DNA from: SG8-4 sp964598225 | GTDB lineage: Bacteria > Planctomycetota > Phycisphaerae > Sedimentisphaerales > Anaerobacaceae | Reading direction: 5' to 3' | Assembly: GCA_964598225.1 (NCBI GenBank) | Contig: CAZRBG010000051.1 | Location: 1 to 43,209 of the forward strand | DNA: 43,209 nt | In this document: in pieces, positions 32,124 to 40,807 of the stretch | Layout of the letters: every line of letters starts with the position of its first letter | Position numbering within the stretch: the first letter of the stretch is position 1 | Notes under the pieces: model-generated | The model's database searches: none | Told to the model about the DNA's origin: nothing | What the model saw: the letters and a program-made list of their open reading frames with translations, nothing else | Position numbers and translations under genes: made by a program

Positions 32124-35100
32124 ATGTGTAAGAAAATGATTAATCTTGTTTTTTTGGCTCTGGTGCTGAGCCTGGCAAGCGTAGCCTCGGCGGATCTGGT
32201 CGCGCACTGGAAGTTCGACGAGGGCAGCGGCGATATAGCCTTCGACTCTTCCGGCAACGGCTACGATGCCACCCTCATTAACAACCCGGTGTGGGTGCCC
32301 GGCAAGTTAGGCCCCTTTGCGCTCGACACCCAGGCCGGGGGCTACGGAGCGATTCAGGGATTGTCTTACGAGGGCACCGGTTTTCCCGAAGTAAGCGTCT
32401 GCGCCTGGATTCGCACCAGCAACGGGGGCAACCAGTTTATCGCCTCGTTCGACCGCAATGAGTACTGGCGTTTATCGATAGCCACCAGTGACGGTGTGGA
32501 CACAGGCGAAGTCGGTTGGCACCTGCAGACCGACGCAGGCGGTATCCTCGACTACGCCAGCGAGACGCAAGTGGACGACGGCGAGTGGCACCACGTTTGC
32601 GGTGTCTTTGACAACGGACTCGCCACGATTTACATCGACGCTGAACCGGAGCCTTCGGTGGAATCCGGCTCGACATACGGAAGCGGCAACCTGCGTTACG
32701 GATTTATCGGCAGAAACTCCGAAGCGACTGAATTCAACGGAAGCAACAGCGGCAACCCGGTCGACGGCGATATCGACGATTTGCGCATTTACGATCACGC
32801 CCTGTCCAGAGGCGAGATTCTGGCGGCTATGGCCGGTATGTTCGAATGGCCTTTCACTCTAGACCCCGAACCGGCGGATGGCGCTCTCGTTGAGGCCACG
32901 TGGGCAAACCTTGCCTGGGAACCCGGAGCTCTTGCGGTTTCGCACGATGTGTATTTCGGTACGAGCTTCGACGACGTGAACGAAGGTCTTGAGGAGACTT
33001 TTGCGGGCAATGTAGCGTCGAATGAGCAGATAGTGGGCTTCGCCGGCTTTCCCGCTCCTGAGGGACTCATACCGGGTACAACGTATTACTGGCGAGTTGA
33101 CGAAGTAAATGAAGCCAATCCGGAAAGTCCTTGGAAGGGTGATGTGTGGAGCTTCACTGTTCCTCCAAGGATCGCCTACAATCCCGATCCGGCGGACGGC
33201 ATGCAATTTATTCTCACGGACGCGACCCTCAGTTGGGCGCCGGGCTTTGAGGCAAAACTGCACAATGTCTTTTTCGGCGATAACTTCGACGACGTAAACA
33301 GTGCTATCGACGCCGTCGCCTCGGTGCAATCTACTTTTACTCCGGGAACGCTCGAACTCGGCAAGACCTATTATTGGCGCGTCGATGAGTTTGACGGTTC
33401 CGCAACGAACAAGGGCGACGTCTGGAGCTTTACCACTATGCCCGAGGTCGAGGTTACGAATCCGAATCTTAAATTGTGGTGGAACCTTGACGAAGGCATG
33501 GGCGGAAACGTCGTCGACCGCTCCGGCCACGGCAATCATGGCGTTATTAACGGCGAAGCTGCGTGGGTCGGCGGATATCTGGGAACTGCGTTATTATTCG
33601 GCGAAGACGTTTATGTAGAATCCGAGTACGAAGGCATAACCGGCACGGCCCCGCGAACCTGTTCCGCCTGGGTCAGGACCGCGAATACGGGCAACCACAA
33701 CATTATGTCCTGGGGACAGAACCAGACCGGTCAGAAGTGGAGAATGCGCGTTAACGGCGCAAATGGTGTTCTGCGCGTCGAGGTCAACGGAGGATACCAC
33801 TACGGCGTTACGCCCATCGCAGACGGGCTGTGGCATCACGTAGCCGTGACTTTCGAGGATGACGGAACGCCGGATGTGGTGGATACACTTCTTTATGTGG
33901 ACGGCCAGCGCGACGCCACGGACGTTTCGCAGGCTACGGAGATTAATACAGGTAACGGACCGGTGCGAATCGGCGAATCCCCCTGGCACAATGCGCCTTT
34001 CCTGGACATTATCGACGACGCTCGTATCTACGATAAGGTCCTGACGGCGGAAGAAATCCGGCTTGCGATGAGAATTGATCCGCAACTCGCCTGGGATCCG
34101 GTCCCGGCAAACGAAACGCTGGCGCCGATGAACTTTGCCGACCAGCCGAGTTGGTCCGCCGGTGACGGCGTATCTCAGTATGACGTCTACCTGGGTTCGG
34201 ATCAGGCCGCCGTCGAAGCGGCCGACGCCTCCGATACTACGGGCATCTACCGGGGTCGCCAGATCGCGACTTCTTACGCTCTGCCCGAAGGTGTCGATCC
34301 CAACACAGGGCCCTTCTACTGGCGAGTCGACAGCGTCACCAGTGACGGAACGATTGTCACGGGCCGGCTCTGGAGCTTCACGGTAGCTGATTACGCGAGG
34401 ATCGACGATTTCGAGACCTACAACGACGTTCCCGCCGGCGAGCCGGGCAGCAATCTCGTGTATGTGGCGTGGGTGGACGGTTTCGACAATCCGAACGCAA
34501 ACGGATCGACGATGGGCTACGTTACCGGAGTTTCTATGGAGAGAGACACGGTTCTTGGCGGCAATCAGGCCGTGCCGCTGCAGTACAACAACACCACCGC
34601 GGGTGTCTCGGAGGTGGTGCGAACCTTTGCGCCCGCTCAGGACTGGATGGCCAACGATATGCAGACGCTGTCCCTGTCGTTCGTCGGTTCCGGCACCAAC
34701 GTGCCCGGACAACTTTACGTCAAGGTCAACGGCGTTCAGGTCAATTATCGCGGCGACAGAAGCAACCTGACGCTGGCGGGCTGGCAGACCTGGAATATCC
34801 CGCTGGATACGATAAATGCGAATGTGAGCAACGTTACAAGCATGTCTATCGGTATTCAGGGAGCCGGCGCTACGGGCACGCTGATCCTTGACAATATCAG
34901 GCTCTACCCGTATCCGGCCGAGACGATCACGCCGGTTCAGCCCGACCCGGCCGGTTTGGCGTTGCACTACGCATTCGAAGGCAACACCAACGACAGCGCC
35001 GGCGCCAATCAGGGCACGGCCTTCGGCAGCCCCACATACGTGATGGGTAAAGTCGGCCAGGCCATAATGCTCGACGGTCTCGACGATTACGTGGCTATTG

Positions 35101-35621
35101 ACAACTTCAGCTACGCCGACAGGGGCCTCACGGAGGTCAGCGTCTGTGCCTGGATACGCACAAACGTGGAAGACAATCAGATAATTGTTTCGTTCGACCG
35201 CAACGAGTACTGGCGGCTCGAGATCAACGGTGACGGCGCCGGTCCCGGTGAGGCCGCCTGGGACGTGATGACGGATACCGGCCAAGTGGACTACGAGTCG
35301 AGCGGCGGCAGCACTACTCGTGTCGATGACGATCAGTGGCATCACGTTGCCGGAGTATTCGACAACGGCAAGGTAACACTGTATATCGACGGCAATCCGC
35401 AAACACCTGCTTTCGGAGGTCCGACCTTTGGATCCGGAACTCCGCGTTTTGGTTATGTAGGCCTTGGTTCGGAATCGACTGAATTCAACCTCGAGCCCAG
35501 AACCCCGGCCAGCTTCTTCAACGGCTCGGTGGATGATGTTCGCATATACGAACGTGCTTTGAGCGATGGCGAAGTCGCGGGCCTTGCGGGCCGAACAACT
35601 GCGTTCGATAAACCGTTCTAA
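32124..35621 (+). CDS. Large secreted multi-LamG protein with FN3-like and CBM-like modules
   Basis: 1165 residues with a signal peptide (MCKKMINLVFLALVLSLASVASA). Modules by residue: LamG/concanavalin-like 1 about 24-240 (VAHWKFDEGSGDIAFDSSGNG ... WHHVCGVFDNG ... IDDLRIYDHALS); two FN3-like repeats about 243-438 (DPEPADGA ... YYWRVDEVN ... WSFTVP); LamG 2 about 445-650; FN3-like about 655-757; a module starting RIDDFETYND about 757-930, resembling carbohydrate-binding-type beta-sandwiches; LamG 3 about 940-1155. LamG 1 and 3 share VSVCAWIRT and SFDRNEYWRL, so one arose from the other. No catalytic domain or anchor is evident; carbohydrate or surface binding is the likely role. GGAGG precedes the ATG. 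A promoter lies upstream and a terminator downstream. Confidence 0.88.
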   Translation: MCKKMINLVFLALVLSLASVASADLVAHWKFDEGSGDIAFDSSGNGYDATLINNPVWVPGKLGPFALDTQAGGYGAIQGLSYEGTGFPEVSVCAWIRTSNGGNQFIASFDRNEYWRLSIATSDGVDTGEVGWHLQTDAGGILDYASETQVDDGEWHHVCGVFDNGLATIYIDAEPEPSVESGSTYGSGNLRYGFIGRNSEATEFNGSNSGNPVDGDIDDLRIYDHALSRGEILAAMAGMFEWPFTLDPEPADGALVEATWANLAWEPGALAVSHDVYFGTSFDDVNEGLEETFAGNVASNEQIVGFAGFPAPEGLIPGTTYYWRVDEVNEANPESPWKGDVWSFTVPPRIAYNPDPADGMQFILTDATLSWAPGFEAKLHNVFFGDNFDDVNSAIDAVASVQSTFTPGTLELGKTYYWRVDEFDGSATNKGDVWSFTTMPEVEVTNPNLKLWWNLDEGMGGNVVDRSGHGNHGVINGEAAWVGGYLGTALLFGEDVYVESEYEGITGTAPRTCSAWVRTANTGNHNIMSWGQNQTGQKWRMRVNGANGVLRVEVNGGYHYGVTPIADGLWHHVAVTFEDDGTPDVVDTLLYVDGQRDATDVSQATEINTGNGPVRIGESPWHNAPFLDIIDDARIYDKVLTAEEIRLAMRIDPQLAWDPVPANETLAPMNFADQPSWSAGDGVSQYDVYLGSDQAAVEAADASDTTGIYRGRQIATSYALPEGVDPNTGPFYWRVDSVTSDGTIVTGRLWSFTVADYARIDDFETYNDVPAGEPGSNLVYVAWVDGFDNPNANGSTMGYVTGVSMERDTVLGGNQAVPLQYNNTTAGVSEVVRTFAPAQDWMANDMQTLSLSFVGSGTNVPGQLYVKVNGVQVNYRGDRSNLTLAGWQTWNIPLDTINANVSNVTSMSIGIQGAGATGTLILDNIRLYPYPAETITPVQPDPAGLALHYAFEGNTNDSAGANQGTAFGSPTYVMGKVGQAIMLDGLDDYVAIDNFSYADRGLTEVSVCAWIRTNVEDNQIIVSFDRNEYWRLEINGDGAGPGEAAWDVMTDTGQVDYESSGGSTTRVDDDQWHHVAGVFDNGKVTLYIDGNPQTPAFGGPTFGSGTPRFGYVGLGSESTEFNLEPRTPASFFNGSVDDVRIYERALSDGEVAGLAGRTTAFDKPF

Positions 35622-35812
35622 GACTGATTGAGACGATGTAGCTTATGCCGCGCTGCTATCGGCATGGGAATTTGTTTACAACAGGGCCTGCACCCATTAA
35701 CTCGGTGCGGGCCCTGTTTTTTCCAAGTAGCGCAATTCATCGACAGGTCAACCAGCCGGACGGCTTCATCGACGTATTCTTCACGCATCGGCTCGATATC
35801 AATTCGCGGCAT
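35618..35812 (-). pseudogene. Possible 5' fragment of an acetyltransferase-like gene
   Basis: The open frame after TauE/SafE starts MPRIDIEPMREEYVDEAVRL with an AAGGAAG site upstream, a style of N-terminus found in GNAT acetyltransferases. After about 32 residues (MNCATWKK) it runs straight through the LamG terminator hairpin into non-coding-like sequence and stops inside the LamG 3' end. It is probably a truncated remnant rather than a working gene; recognition is weak. Confidence 0.3.
35681..35722 (+). terminator. Rho-independent terminator of the LamG gene
   Basis: A 14-bp stem with one mismatch, ACAGGGCCTGCACC (35681-35694) with GGTGCGGGCCCTGT (35704-35717), a nine-base loop, then six T (35717-35722). 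It lies 60 bases after the LamG stop. Confidence 0.88.
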
Positions 35813-35833
35813 CTGCTATGGACTTCCTTAAAT

Positions 35834-36559
35834 CTAAGCCGGAAACAGGATGAGTTTAATGCCGATAAGGAACAAGAAGGCGGCAATAACTCTCCGGAAA
35901 TGCTCTTGTGGTATCTTGTTGACAACAGACTTGGCCGATCTCGCCCCCAGAAACGAAGCGGGAATGAACACTATCAATCCCGATAACAGCAACTGCTCGA
36001 GTTGCGTTCCTTCCCGGAGATACGTGGTCAGCCTTGTCGTATCGATTATCAGGGCGATAGCTCCCGCTGTGGTTATGTAGACTTCCTTGGGCAGATCAAA
36101 CACTGTCAGGAACATGCCGCGGACTGCTCCTCCGATGCCGAAGAGGCCGGCAAAGAAACCTGAAAGTGCGCCTCCACATGCACCTGTAAACAGGCTCGGC
36201 TTGATACGGAATGTTCCTTTCACGAATAGATATACTACGTAGCCAATCAGAAACGCTCCCAGAATTCTCGACAGAAGCGCGCTGGAGATATCGAACACGA
36301 GCGAAGCTCCAAGATAAGTCGCGGCGATACCGGGGATGCCGAAGCTCAAAATCAGCTTCCATCGAAATCCTCTCTTGAAAAGGATCAGCTTCCATAGATT
36401 GCCGAACCAATGGATGATCCCCACGAAAAGAAGTGTCTCGGCCAAAGGGTATTCCAATGACAGCATCACGGGAACCATGATCGTCGAGGTCCCGAATCCC
36501 GTCATTGTCCCGACGCTGCTGGCGACGATTACCACCACTAATATCAGAAGTGCTTCCAA
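35834..36559 (-). CDS. TauE/SafE-family membrane permease
   Basis: A polytopic inner-membrane protein of about 241 residues with roughly eight hydrophobic segments and the family's repeated half pattern: VVIVASSVGTMTGFGTSTIMVPVML near the N-terminus and GACGGALSGFFAGLFGIGGAVRGMFL in the middle. The family exports sulfite, sulfoacetate or related organosulfur anions; the specific substrate is unknown. Start uncertain: TTG at 36559 has GGGAG about eight bases upstream and gives a natural N-terminus, whereas TTG at 36601 would add 14 polar residues and lacks a ribosome site. The gene converges on the LamG gene. Confidence 0.88.
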   Translation of the reverse strand: MEALLILVVVIVASSVGTMTGFGTSTIMVPVMLSLEYPLAETLLFVGIIHWFGNLWKLILFKRGFRWKLILSFGIPGIAATYLGASLVFDISSALLSRILGAFLIGYVVYLFVKGTFRIKPSLFTGACGGALSGFFAGLFGIGGAVRGMFLTVFDLPKEVYITTAGAIALIIDTTRLTTYLREGTQLEQLLLSGLIVFIPASFLGARSAKSVVNKIPQEHFRRVIAAFLFLIGIKLILFPA

Positions 36560-36622
36560 AGACGTTCTCCCTGGGTGTATATTGTTACAGGAGTTTTGCA
36601 AGATGGAGATTAGGCATACTTG

Positions 36623-37453
36623 CTACCACAAGAAACTCATGCTGTGATCTTGCGGGTGCATCGCCGCCATGGATTTCAGCAGGTTTCTCAGGTTTTCATC
36701 TTTAAAGTTCAATCCTTCCAGGCGAATAACCCTTGCCAGCCGTTCAGTCCCGGTATCCACCTCGATAATGAGGTTGCCGCGGTAGTCGCCGGTCGATGAC
36801 ATACTTCCGTAGGAAGGTCTGTAGGAGCCAATATCTCTTGCGACTACACTTTCCCATAAGCGCCTGAAAGAGGTAAAAGGAACGCCTGCCGTCAGATAAT
36901 AACCATTCGGCAGGCTGCCGTGTTGGAGCGTGTACGTCACCGTTTGGCCTTGCTGGTCGATTATCAACTTATGTGGTACGGGCGTTGTCCTATGGACTCC
37001 TTGCGGAGAGCTGCCGTGATACAGATCGAGCGTAAAAGTCGAGCTTCGCGGGTAGGCACCGTTCAGGTTCCAGGGGCCCTGCCGCAGATTTGTGGGCGGC
37101 GCCGGCGCCGCGCTTGTCCGGTAGGCATTCTCTTTCGGAGCGGCCATAGAGGCATCGCCGCTTCTGTGGGCTTCAAGAAGACGCAAAACTTCGATTCGAT
37201 GCCGTGCGTACCTCACACGCGGGTCCTGCGGGTTGGTCCTGATGAACTCTTCATACGCTTCGATGGTATCGGCCTTTCTTGCCTTGCTGAAGGGTGTAAG
37301 CTGCCTGGCACAGCCGCTCAAGAGCAGGTACATCAAGAGCAGCAGTAACAGGCTTTGGCCTGATAATATGTCTGCTCGATTACCGCGCTGCCGAAAGTGT
37401 CCGCCGCCAGTGGTTATCAGAACAGCCTTTTTTGTTTTCCAACTTTCAGACAT
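36623..37453 (-). CDS. Lipoprotein of unknown function
   Basis: 276 residues. A hydrophobic stretch LLLLLLMYLLLSGC near residues 35-48 ends in a lipobox (LSGC), so the mature protein starts at that Cys and is lipid-anchored; the preceding 34-residue tail is unusually long, and the true start may lie further in. After it, a TPR-like helical segment (KADTIEAYEEFIRTNPQDPRVRYARHRIEVL), a Pro/Ala linker, and a C-terminal beta-rich region (TFTLDLYHG, TVTYTLQHGSLPNGYYLTAGVPF). I do not recognise a family. AGGA lies seven bases before the ATG. It lies between the TauE/SafE and serine hydrolase genes, all on the minus strand with short gaps. Confidence 0.7.
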   Translation of the reverse strand: MSESWKTKKAVLITTGGGHFRQRGNRADILSGQSLLLLLLMYLLLSGCARQLTPFSKARKADTIEAYEEFIRTNPQDPRVRYARHRIEVLRLLEAHRSGDASMAAPKENAYRTSAAPAPPTNLRQGPWNLNGAYPRSSTFTLDLYHGSSPQGVHRTTPVPHKLIIDQQGQTVTYTLQHGSLPNGYYLTAGVPFTSFRRLWESVVARDIGSYRPSYGSMSSTGDYRGNLIIEVDTGTERLARVIRLEGLNFKDENLRNLLKSMAAMHPQDHSMSFLW

Positions 37454-37530
37454 TTAGCAAATCCTAATATTTATGCGCCGAAGGACATTGTACTCTCTGT
37501 CAAACCAAACTGCAATCCGCACAACGGCTA

Positions 37531-38766
37531 TCAATTCAACTTCTCACAAAACAAGTCGTGCTCGGGCCAGTTCTTGACGGATTTTGCAGTCTTGGAGAGC
37601 AGAGGATCTATGTCAGAGAAACCATCCGCTCTCTTATTGAACAGCACGACACAATCAACGCCGTTGCGCCAGCGGGCCATAAACGTATATGTGCCCGGCA
37701 GGCTGCCGGTGTGCCATGCATTGCGCTCGCCGTTACCATAGCCTCTAACGTTCCACCCGCAGGCGTAATATCTCTCACCCGGCTCGTACTCATCCGGATG
37801 TATCGTCACGGGAGGCGCAAACATTGTCGCGATGGATTCCGACGAAAGAATAGGACAACTGCATGGATTGTCGAAAGCCGCAGCAAATCGCACCAGCTCC
37901 GGCGCAGAAGCCAGCCAGCCGCCGTGCGAGTCCATGTTCTCTAGGTTAAATCCTCCGTACGCCCCATCCTGTTTCGCTTCATAGATTACCTCCCCCGGCG
38001 CGCGGTCTTGGCGTTCGGATCGGCCCAGTCGCATCTCTGTGATTCCGAGCGGCAATAGAATCTCCTGCCTGACAAACCCTTCGTACGTCATTGCGCTTCT
38101 CTTCTCGATAACGCGACCGAGTAGACAATACCCATAGTTGCTGTATGCGTACTCTGTTCCGGGCTTGCGCTGAAGCGGCTGGCCGTTCATGAACTTGATA
38201 ATGTGCGCACGTGAAATCGGCAGCGGCACGTATAGAGCTCGGCTTATTCGTTTATCCTGAAACATCGGGTCAAATGCCTCATCTCGGTCCCAGCCGCCGA
38301 GGTGCTGGAGCAGGTGTAAAACCGTAACGTCTTTGAGATTGGGATCCGGATACTTATCCGCTGCGCAAGCCAGGGACAGTACATCCCCGACCTTTTCGTC
38401 CAGCTTGAGCTCTCCGTCTTCGACCAGCCTAAAGACTGCCGCCGACGTTATCGGTTTGGACAGACTCGCTATCCGAAATAACGATTCGGCACAAATCACA
38501 GGTTCGTCTTTTCTCGCCCAAGTATAGCCCTTCGCAAAAACGAGTCGGCTATCGTAAGTAATTGCCAAAGCTCCCGCCGAGACCTCCCGCGAAACCATGA
38601 AATCCTTCATTGTCGTATCGAATGCGGACAACTCAGGAACTTCCGGGCCTGATTCTCGCCAGAGGCGCGGACCTTGCAGGATCGAACAGCCCGTAATCAA
38701 CGGGCACAGAATCAGCGACACGATAAATCCAATAACGCCCTTGCCGTCTAAACGTATGATATCCAT
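37531..38766 (-). CDS. Serine hydrolase lipoprotein, beta-lactamase class C / penicillin-binding fold
   Basis: 411 residues. The N-terminal signal ends LITGC (Cys27), a lipobox, so it is exported and lipid-anchored. Catalytic motifs of the beta-lactamase-related family are present: SxxK as S101-L-S-K104 (FRIASLSKPITS), YxN as Y208-S-N210 (EYAYSNYGYCLLG) and HTG in WHTGSLPGTYTFM. Relatives include esterases, D-aminopeptidases and peptidoglycan-active enzymes, so beta-lactam resistance should not be inferred. A GGAG-like site lies about 11 bases before the ATG. Divergent from the LysM gene. Confidence 0.88.
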   Translation of the reverse strand: MDIIRLDGKGVIGFIVSLILCPLITGCSILQGPRLWRESGPEVPELSAFDTTMKDFMVSREVSAGALAITYDSRLVFAKGYTWARKDEPVICAESLFRIASLSKPITSAAVFRLVEDGELKLDEKVGDVLSLACAADKYPDPNLKDVTVLHLLQHLGGWDRDEAFDPMFQDKRISRALYVPLPISRAHIIKFMNGQPLQRKPGTEYAYSNYGYCLLGRVIEKRSAMTYEGFVRQEILLPLGITEMRLGRSERQDRAPGEVIYEAKQDGAYGGFNLENMDSHGGWLASAPELVRFAAAFDNPCSCPILSSESIATMFAPPVTIHPDEYEPGERYYACGWNVRGYGNGERNAWHTGSLPGTYTFMARWRNGVDCVVLFNKRADGFSDIDPLLSKTAKSVKNWPEHDLFCEKLN

Positions 38767-39042
38767 AATTGTATTGGTTATCTCCGAAAATTTTCGGTCA
38801 TTCTATCCTATGTCACAATCAGGTCAAGTCTTATGAAAAACAAGAAATCAGCGGATTGGCGAAAGATCACCGTGCCTCCATGCCGATATACTAAAAATGA
38901 AGGGATGAGAAAACAGCGGTCGATTCGACTTACAGCTTCGGCCGGAACCCGCAACGGACTGCGCGATTGACCATCAGGACTTACAGCCGATAACCATGAC
39001 GGACTGATGTATGAAGTCAGGCCGCAGATTAGGAGTTTAGTA
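38767..39042. other. Divergent intergenic region, no supported gene
   Basis: It separates the serine hydrolase and LysM genes. A 45-codon frame (38833-38970) has no ribosome site or recognisable product. No strong promoter pair is evident, though both genes must start here. Confidence 0.4.
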
Positions 39043-39852
39043 ATGGCTTCAGAGGCAAAAATCGGATTATTGCTGGGTTTGGGAATCATTTTCGTAGTCG
39101 CATTTGTACTCAACGGGCTGCCGCGATTCGGCGACGCTACGGATGGTGAGCCGTCCAAGGACCCCATCCCCACAGTTGAGGAACCCTCGCCAACGGGAGA
39201 TAACGAGCGCGACCACCAGGATACGAGCATGCCAACCGAGCCGGTTGCCGTCAGACAGGTCGAGAACAGCCCAACCCGGCAAGACAATGAAGAAACTCCC
39301 GCCTACGGTTCGCTTCCGTCAGAGACGGCAATCCCTGCCGAGCCGAACGACAAGCCTTCTTCGTCCGAAGAAAAATCGATAAAGAAAACTATATCGGAAC
39401 TCTACTACGTTGTTTCCGAGGGAGACAATCTCGCTGATATAGCCAAAAAATTCTACGGGCCGGTCGAAGGCAACAAAAGGGTAAATGTCCTGCGGATATT
39501 CCTGGCAAATCGCAACGTGCTCGAATCTCCGCACCTGGTTCGCGTCGGGCAGAAACTTGCCATCCCCAGACTCACGTCCGATTCAGACGAAATCACAATC
39601 GGCAGCCTGTTACCGGAGTCTTTGTTCGAGAAAGTCGAATCTATCGGCATGAGACACCTTTCGGATGAGAAGCCCGAGCCAAAGCAAATCACGGAATATG
39701 TCGTTCGCGAAGGCGACAACCTGTGGAGCGTTGCCGCCGCTAAGCTTGGAGACCCAACAAGGTACAAGGAAATAAGCAGGTTGAATGCCGGAAGACTCGA
39801 AGACGAAGATACCCTTTCAGTAGGCACGCGCTTGTACCTGCCGGCTCAATAG
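39043..39852 (+). CDS. Membrane-anchored protein with two LysM domains
   Basis: 269 residues. The start at 39043 is chosen because TAGGAG lies seven bases upstream and the N-terminus becomes MASEAKIGLLLGLGIIFVVAFVLNG, a single membrane anchor; the codon at 39007 would place 12 extra residues in front. A Pro/Glu/Thr-rich disordered linker (about 30-125) leads to two LysM repeats: YYVVSEGDNLADIAKKFYG ... VRVGQKLAIP (about 126-182) and YVVREGDNLWSVAAAKLGD ... LSVGTRLYLP (about 216-266). LysM binds N-acetylglucosamine polymers such as peptidoglycan, so the protein probably tethers the inner membrane to the cell wall or acts as an assembly factor. No catalytic domain. Confidence 0.9.
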   Translation: MASEAKIGLLLGLGIIFVVAFVLNGLPRFGDATDGEPSKDPIPTVEEPSPTGDNERDHQDTSMPTEPVAVRQVENSPTRQDNEETPAYGSLPSETAIPAEPNDKPSSSEEKSIKKTISELYYVVSEGDNLADIAKKFYGPVEGNKRVNVLRIFLANRNVLESPHLVRVGQKLAIPRLTSDSDEITIGSLLPESLFEKVESIGMRHLSDEKPEPKQITEYVVREGDNLWSVAAAKLGDPTRYKEISRLNAGRLEDEDTLSVGTRLYLPAQ

Positions 39853-39869
39853 GACAAACTCACAGCGTA

Positions 39870-40550
39870 TCATTTCTCGGTGGCATTAGGCTCTTTCGGA
39901 CCGGGCGCCCCCGGCCGAAATTCCCGGTGATCGGGCCTGTTCGGACCGGGAACTCCATTCGGGCCCGGCCCGGGGCGACCGTATCTGCCACCCGATCTGC
40001 GCTTGCCCTTCCAGCCACCCGGGTCGTGTTCACCGGGACCCGGCCCGCCTCTGCGACCCGGCCTGCGCGGACCGAATCTGCCCGGACGGCGTCGCCTGCG
40101 GGCTTTGATGTCATCCTCCCATTTTCTGAACTGTTCGCCCGTGAGAATCTGTTTCATATCCGCACTGAGATTCTTGAACTCAGCGTCCATTTTCTCCCGG
40201 TTTTCCTGGAAAATAGTGCGCATCCTCTCCCAGCTATCTCTTATCGCTATACTGATTTTTTCGGCTTGTTCATCGGTCAAATCATATCTGGCCCGCATGT
40301 CATCAACGACGTCTTTGGGCGGCGGTACACGATTAGGCACGATGTTAGGCTTGAAATGCTGCAAGGCCCCGCCGAAACCTATTATTATGCCGCAGATCAG
40401 GATCACCGCTGCCGCTAATATCTGCATGAATATCTGCCGGCGGCTGCGTATGAAGCGCTTCTTTGTTACCGGAGGAATCGAAGCTCCCGTGTCGCGGGCG
40501 TCTTGTCCGCGATCCGAGGGTGTTTTATTTTCTACGTTCTCGTCTACCAT
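39870..40550 (-). CDS. Membrane-anchored Spy/CpxP/CnrX-like periplasmic sensor with basic Pro/Gly tail
   Basis: 226 residues. A cytoplasmic N-terminal tail includes RGQDARDTG, encoded by a dispersed repeat; then one membrane helix (IFMQILAAAVILICGIIIGFG, about 40-60). The periplasmic helical part DMRARYDLTDEQAEKISIAIRDSWERM ... QILTGEQFRKWEDDI has two LTxxQ-type motifs, as in Spy, CpxP, ZraP and CnrX. The C-terminal 70 residues are rich in Arg, Gly and Pro and unlike those families. Its gene overlaps the small membrane protein by seven bases and follows an ECF sigma gene, which suggests it senses envelope or metal stress. A strong AGGAGG site precedes the ATG. Confidence 0.75.
   Translation of the reverse strand: MVDENVENKTPSDRGQDARDTGASIPPVTKKRFIRSRRQIFMQILAAAVILICGIIIGFGGALQHFKPNIVPNRVPPPKDVVDDMRARYDLTDEQAEKISIAIRDSWERMRTIFQENREKMDAEFKNLSADMKQILTGEQFRKWEDDIKARRRRRPGRFGPRRPGRRGGPGPGEHDPGGWKGKRRSGGRYGRPGPGPNGVPGPNRPDHREFRPGAPGPKEPNATEK
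40489..40520. repeat. RGQDA-type dispersed repeat unit inside the Spy-like gene
   Basis: These 32 bases match 18252-18283 in the SUMF1-like gene at 27 positions. They encode the RGQDARDT segment of the cytoplasmic tail and leave the reading frame intact. Confidence 0.7.
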
Positions 40551-40807
40551 ATCCGCGCCTCCTGCAAGGGCGTGAGGAACTGCATCAGGGGGCTGGTAAC
40601 GGACCTCAGGGCCCCGATGGAGATATATCCCACCACCGAAGCGGCTACAGCCGATATGCTTGCAAACAGGTCAAATGCCACGAAGCCGAACGAGTCGGCT
40701 TCTTCGGCTCGGATCTGCCGCATGACCTTCGCGGAAACGTCAAAGGACGGCACCTTCTCCCCATTAGCCTGCTGCGCCAGTTTCTCAATAGCTTTTATTG
40801 TATCCAT
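40544..40807 (-). CDS. Small membrane protein, candidate anti-sigma factor
   Basis: 87 residues: a soluble N-terminal part (MDTIKAIEKLAQQANGEKVP ... VSAKVMRQIRAEEADS) with a VxxxVMxxI-type helix, then one or two hydrophobic segments (FVAFDLFASISAVAASVVGYISIGAL). The gene overlaps the sigma-factor gene by 13 bases and the Spy-like gene by seven, so all three are translated together. Position and architecture (short cytoplasmic helix plus membrane anchor) recall CnrY-type anti-sigma factors; there is no zinc-binding HxxxCxxC. Function inferred from context only. GGAG lies eight bases before the ATG. Confidence 0.7.
   Translation of the reverse strand: MDTIKAIEKLAQQANGEKVPSFDVSAKVMRQIRAEEADSFGFVAFDLFASISAVAASVVGYISIGALRSVTSPLMQFLTPLQEARIW

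Noticed and set aside
33594..35402. 602-codon open frame on the minus strand opposite the LamG gene
   Set aside because: Shadow of a GC-biased coding strand; no family motifs or ribosome site, and the plus strand has clear LamG domains.
38833..38970. 45-codon frame MKNKKSADWRK...
   Set aside because: No ribosome site, no recognisable product, and it lies in a divergent promoter region.
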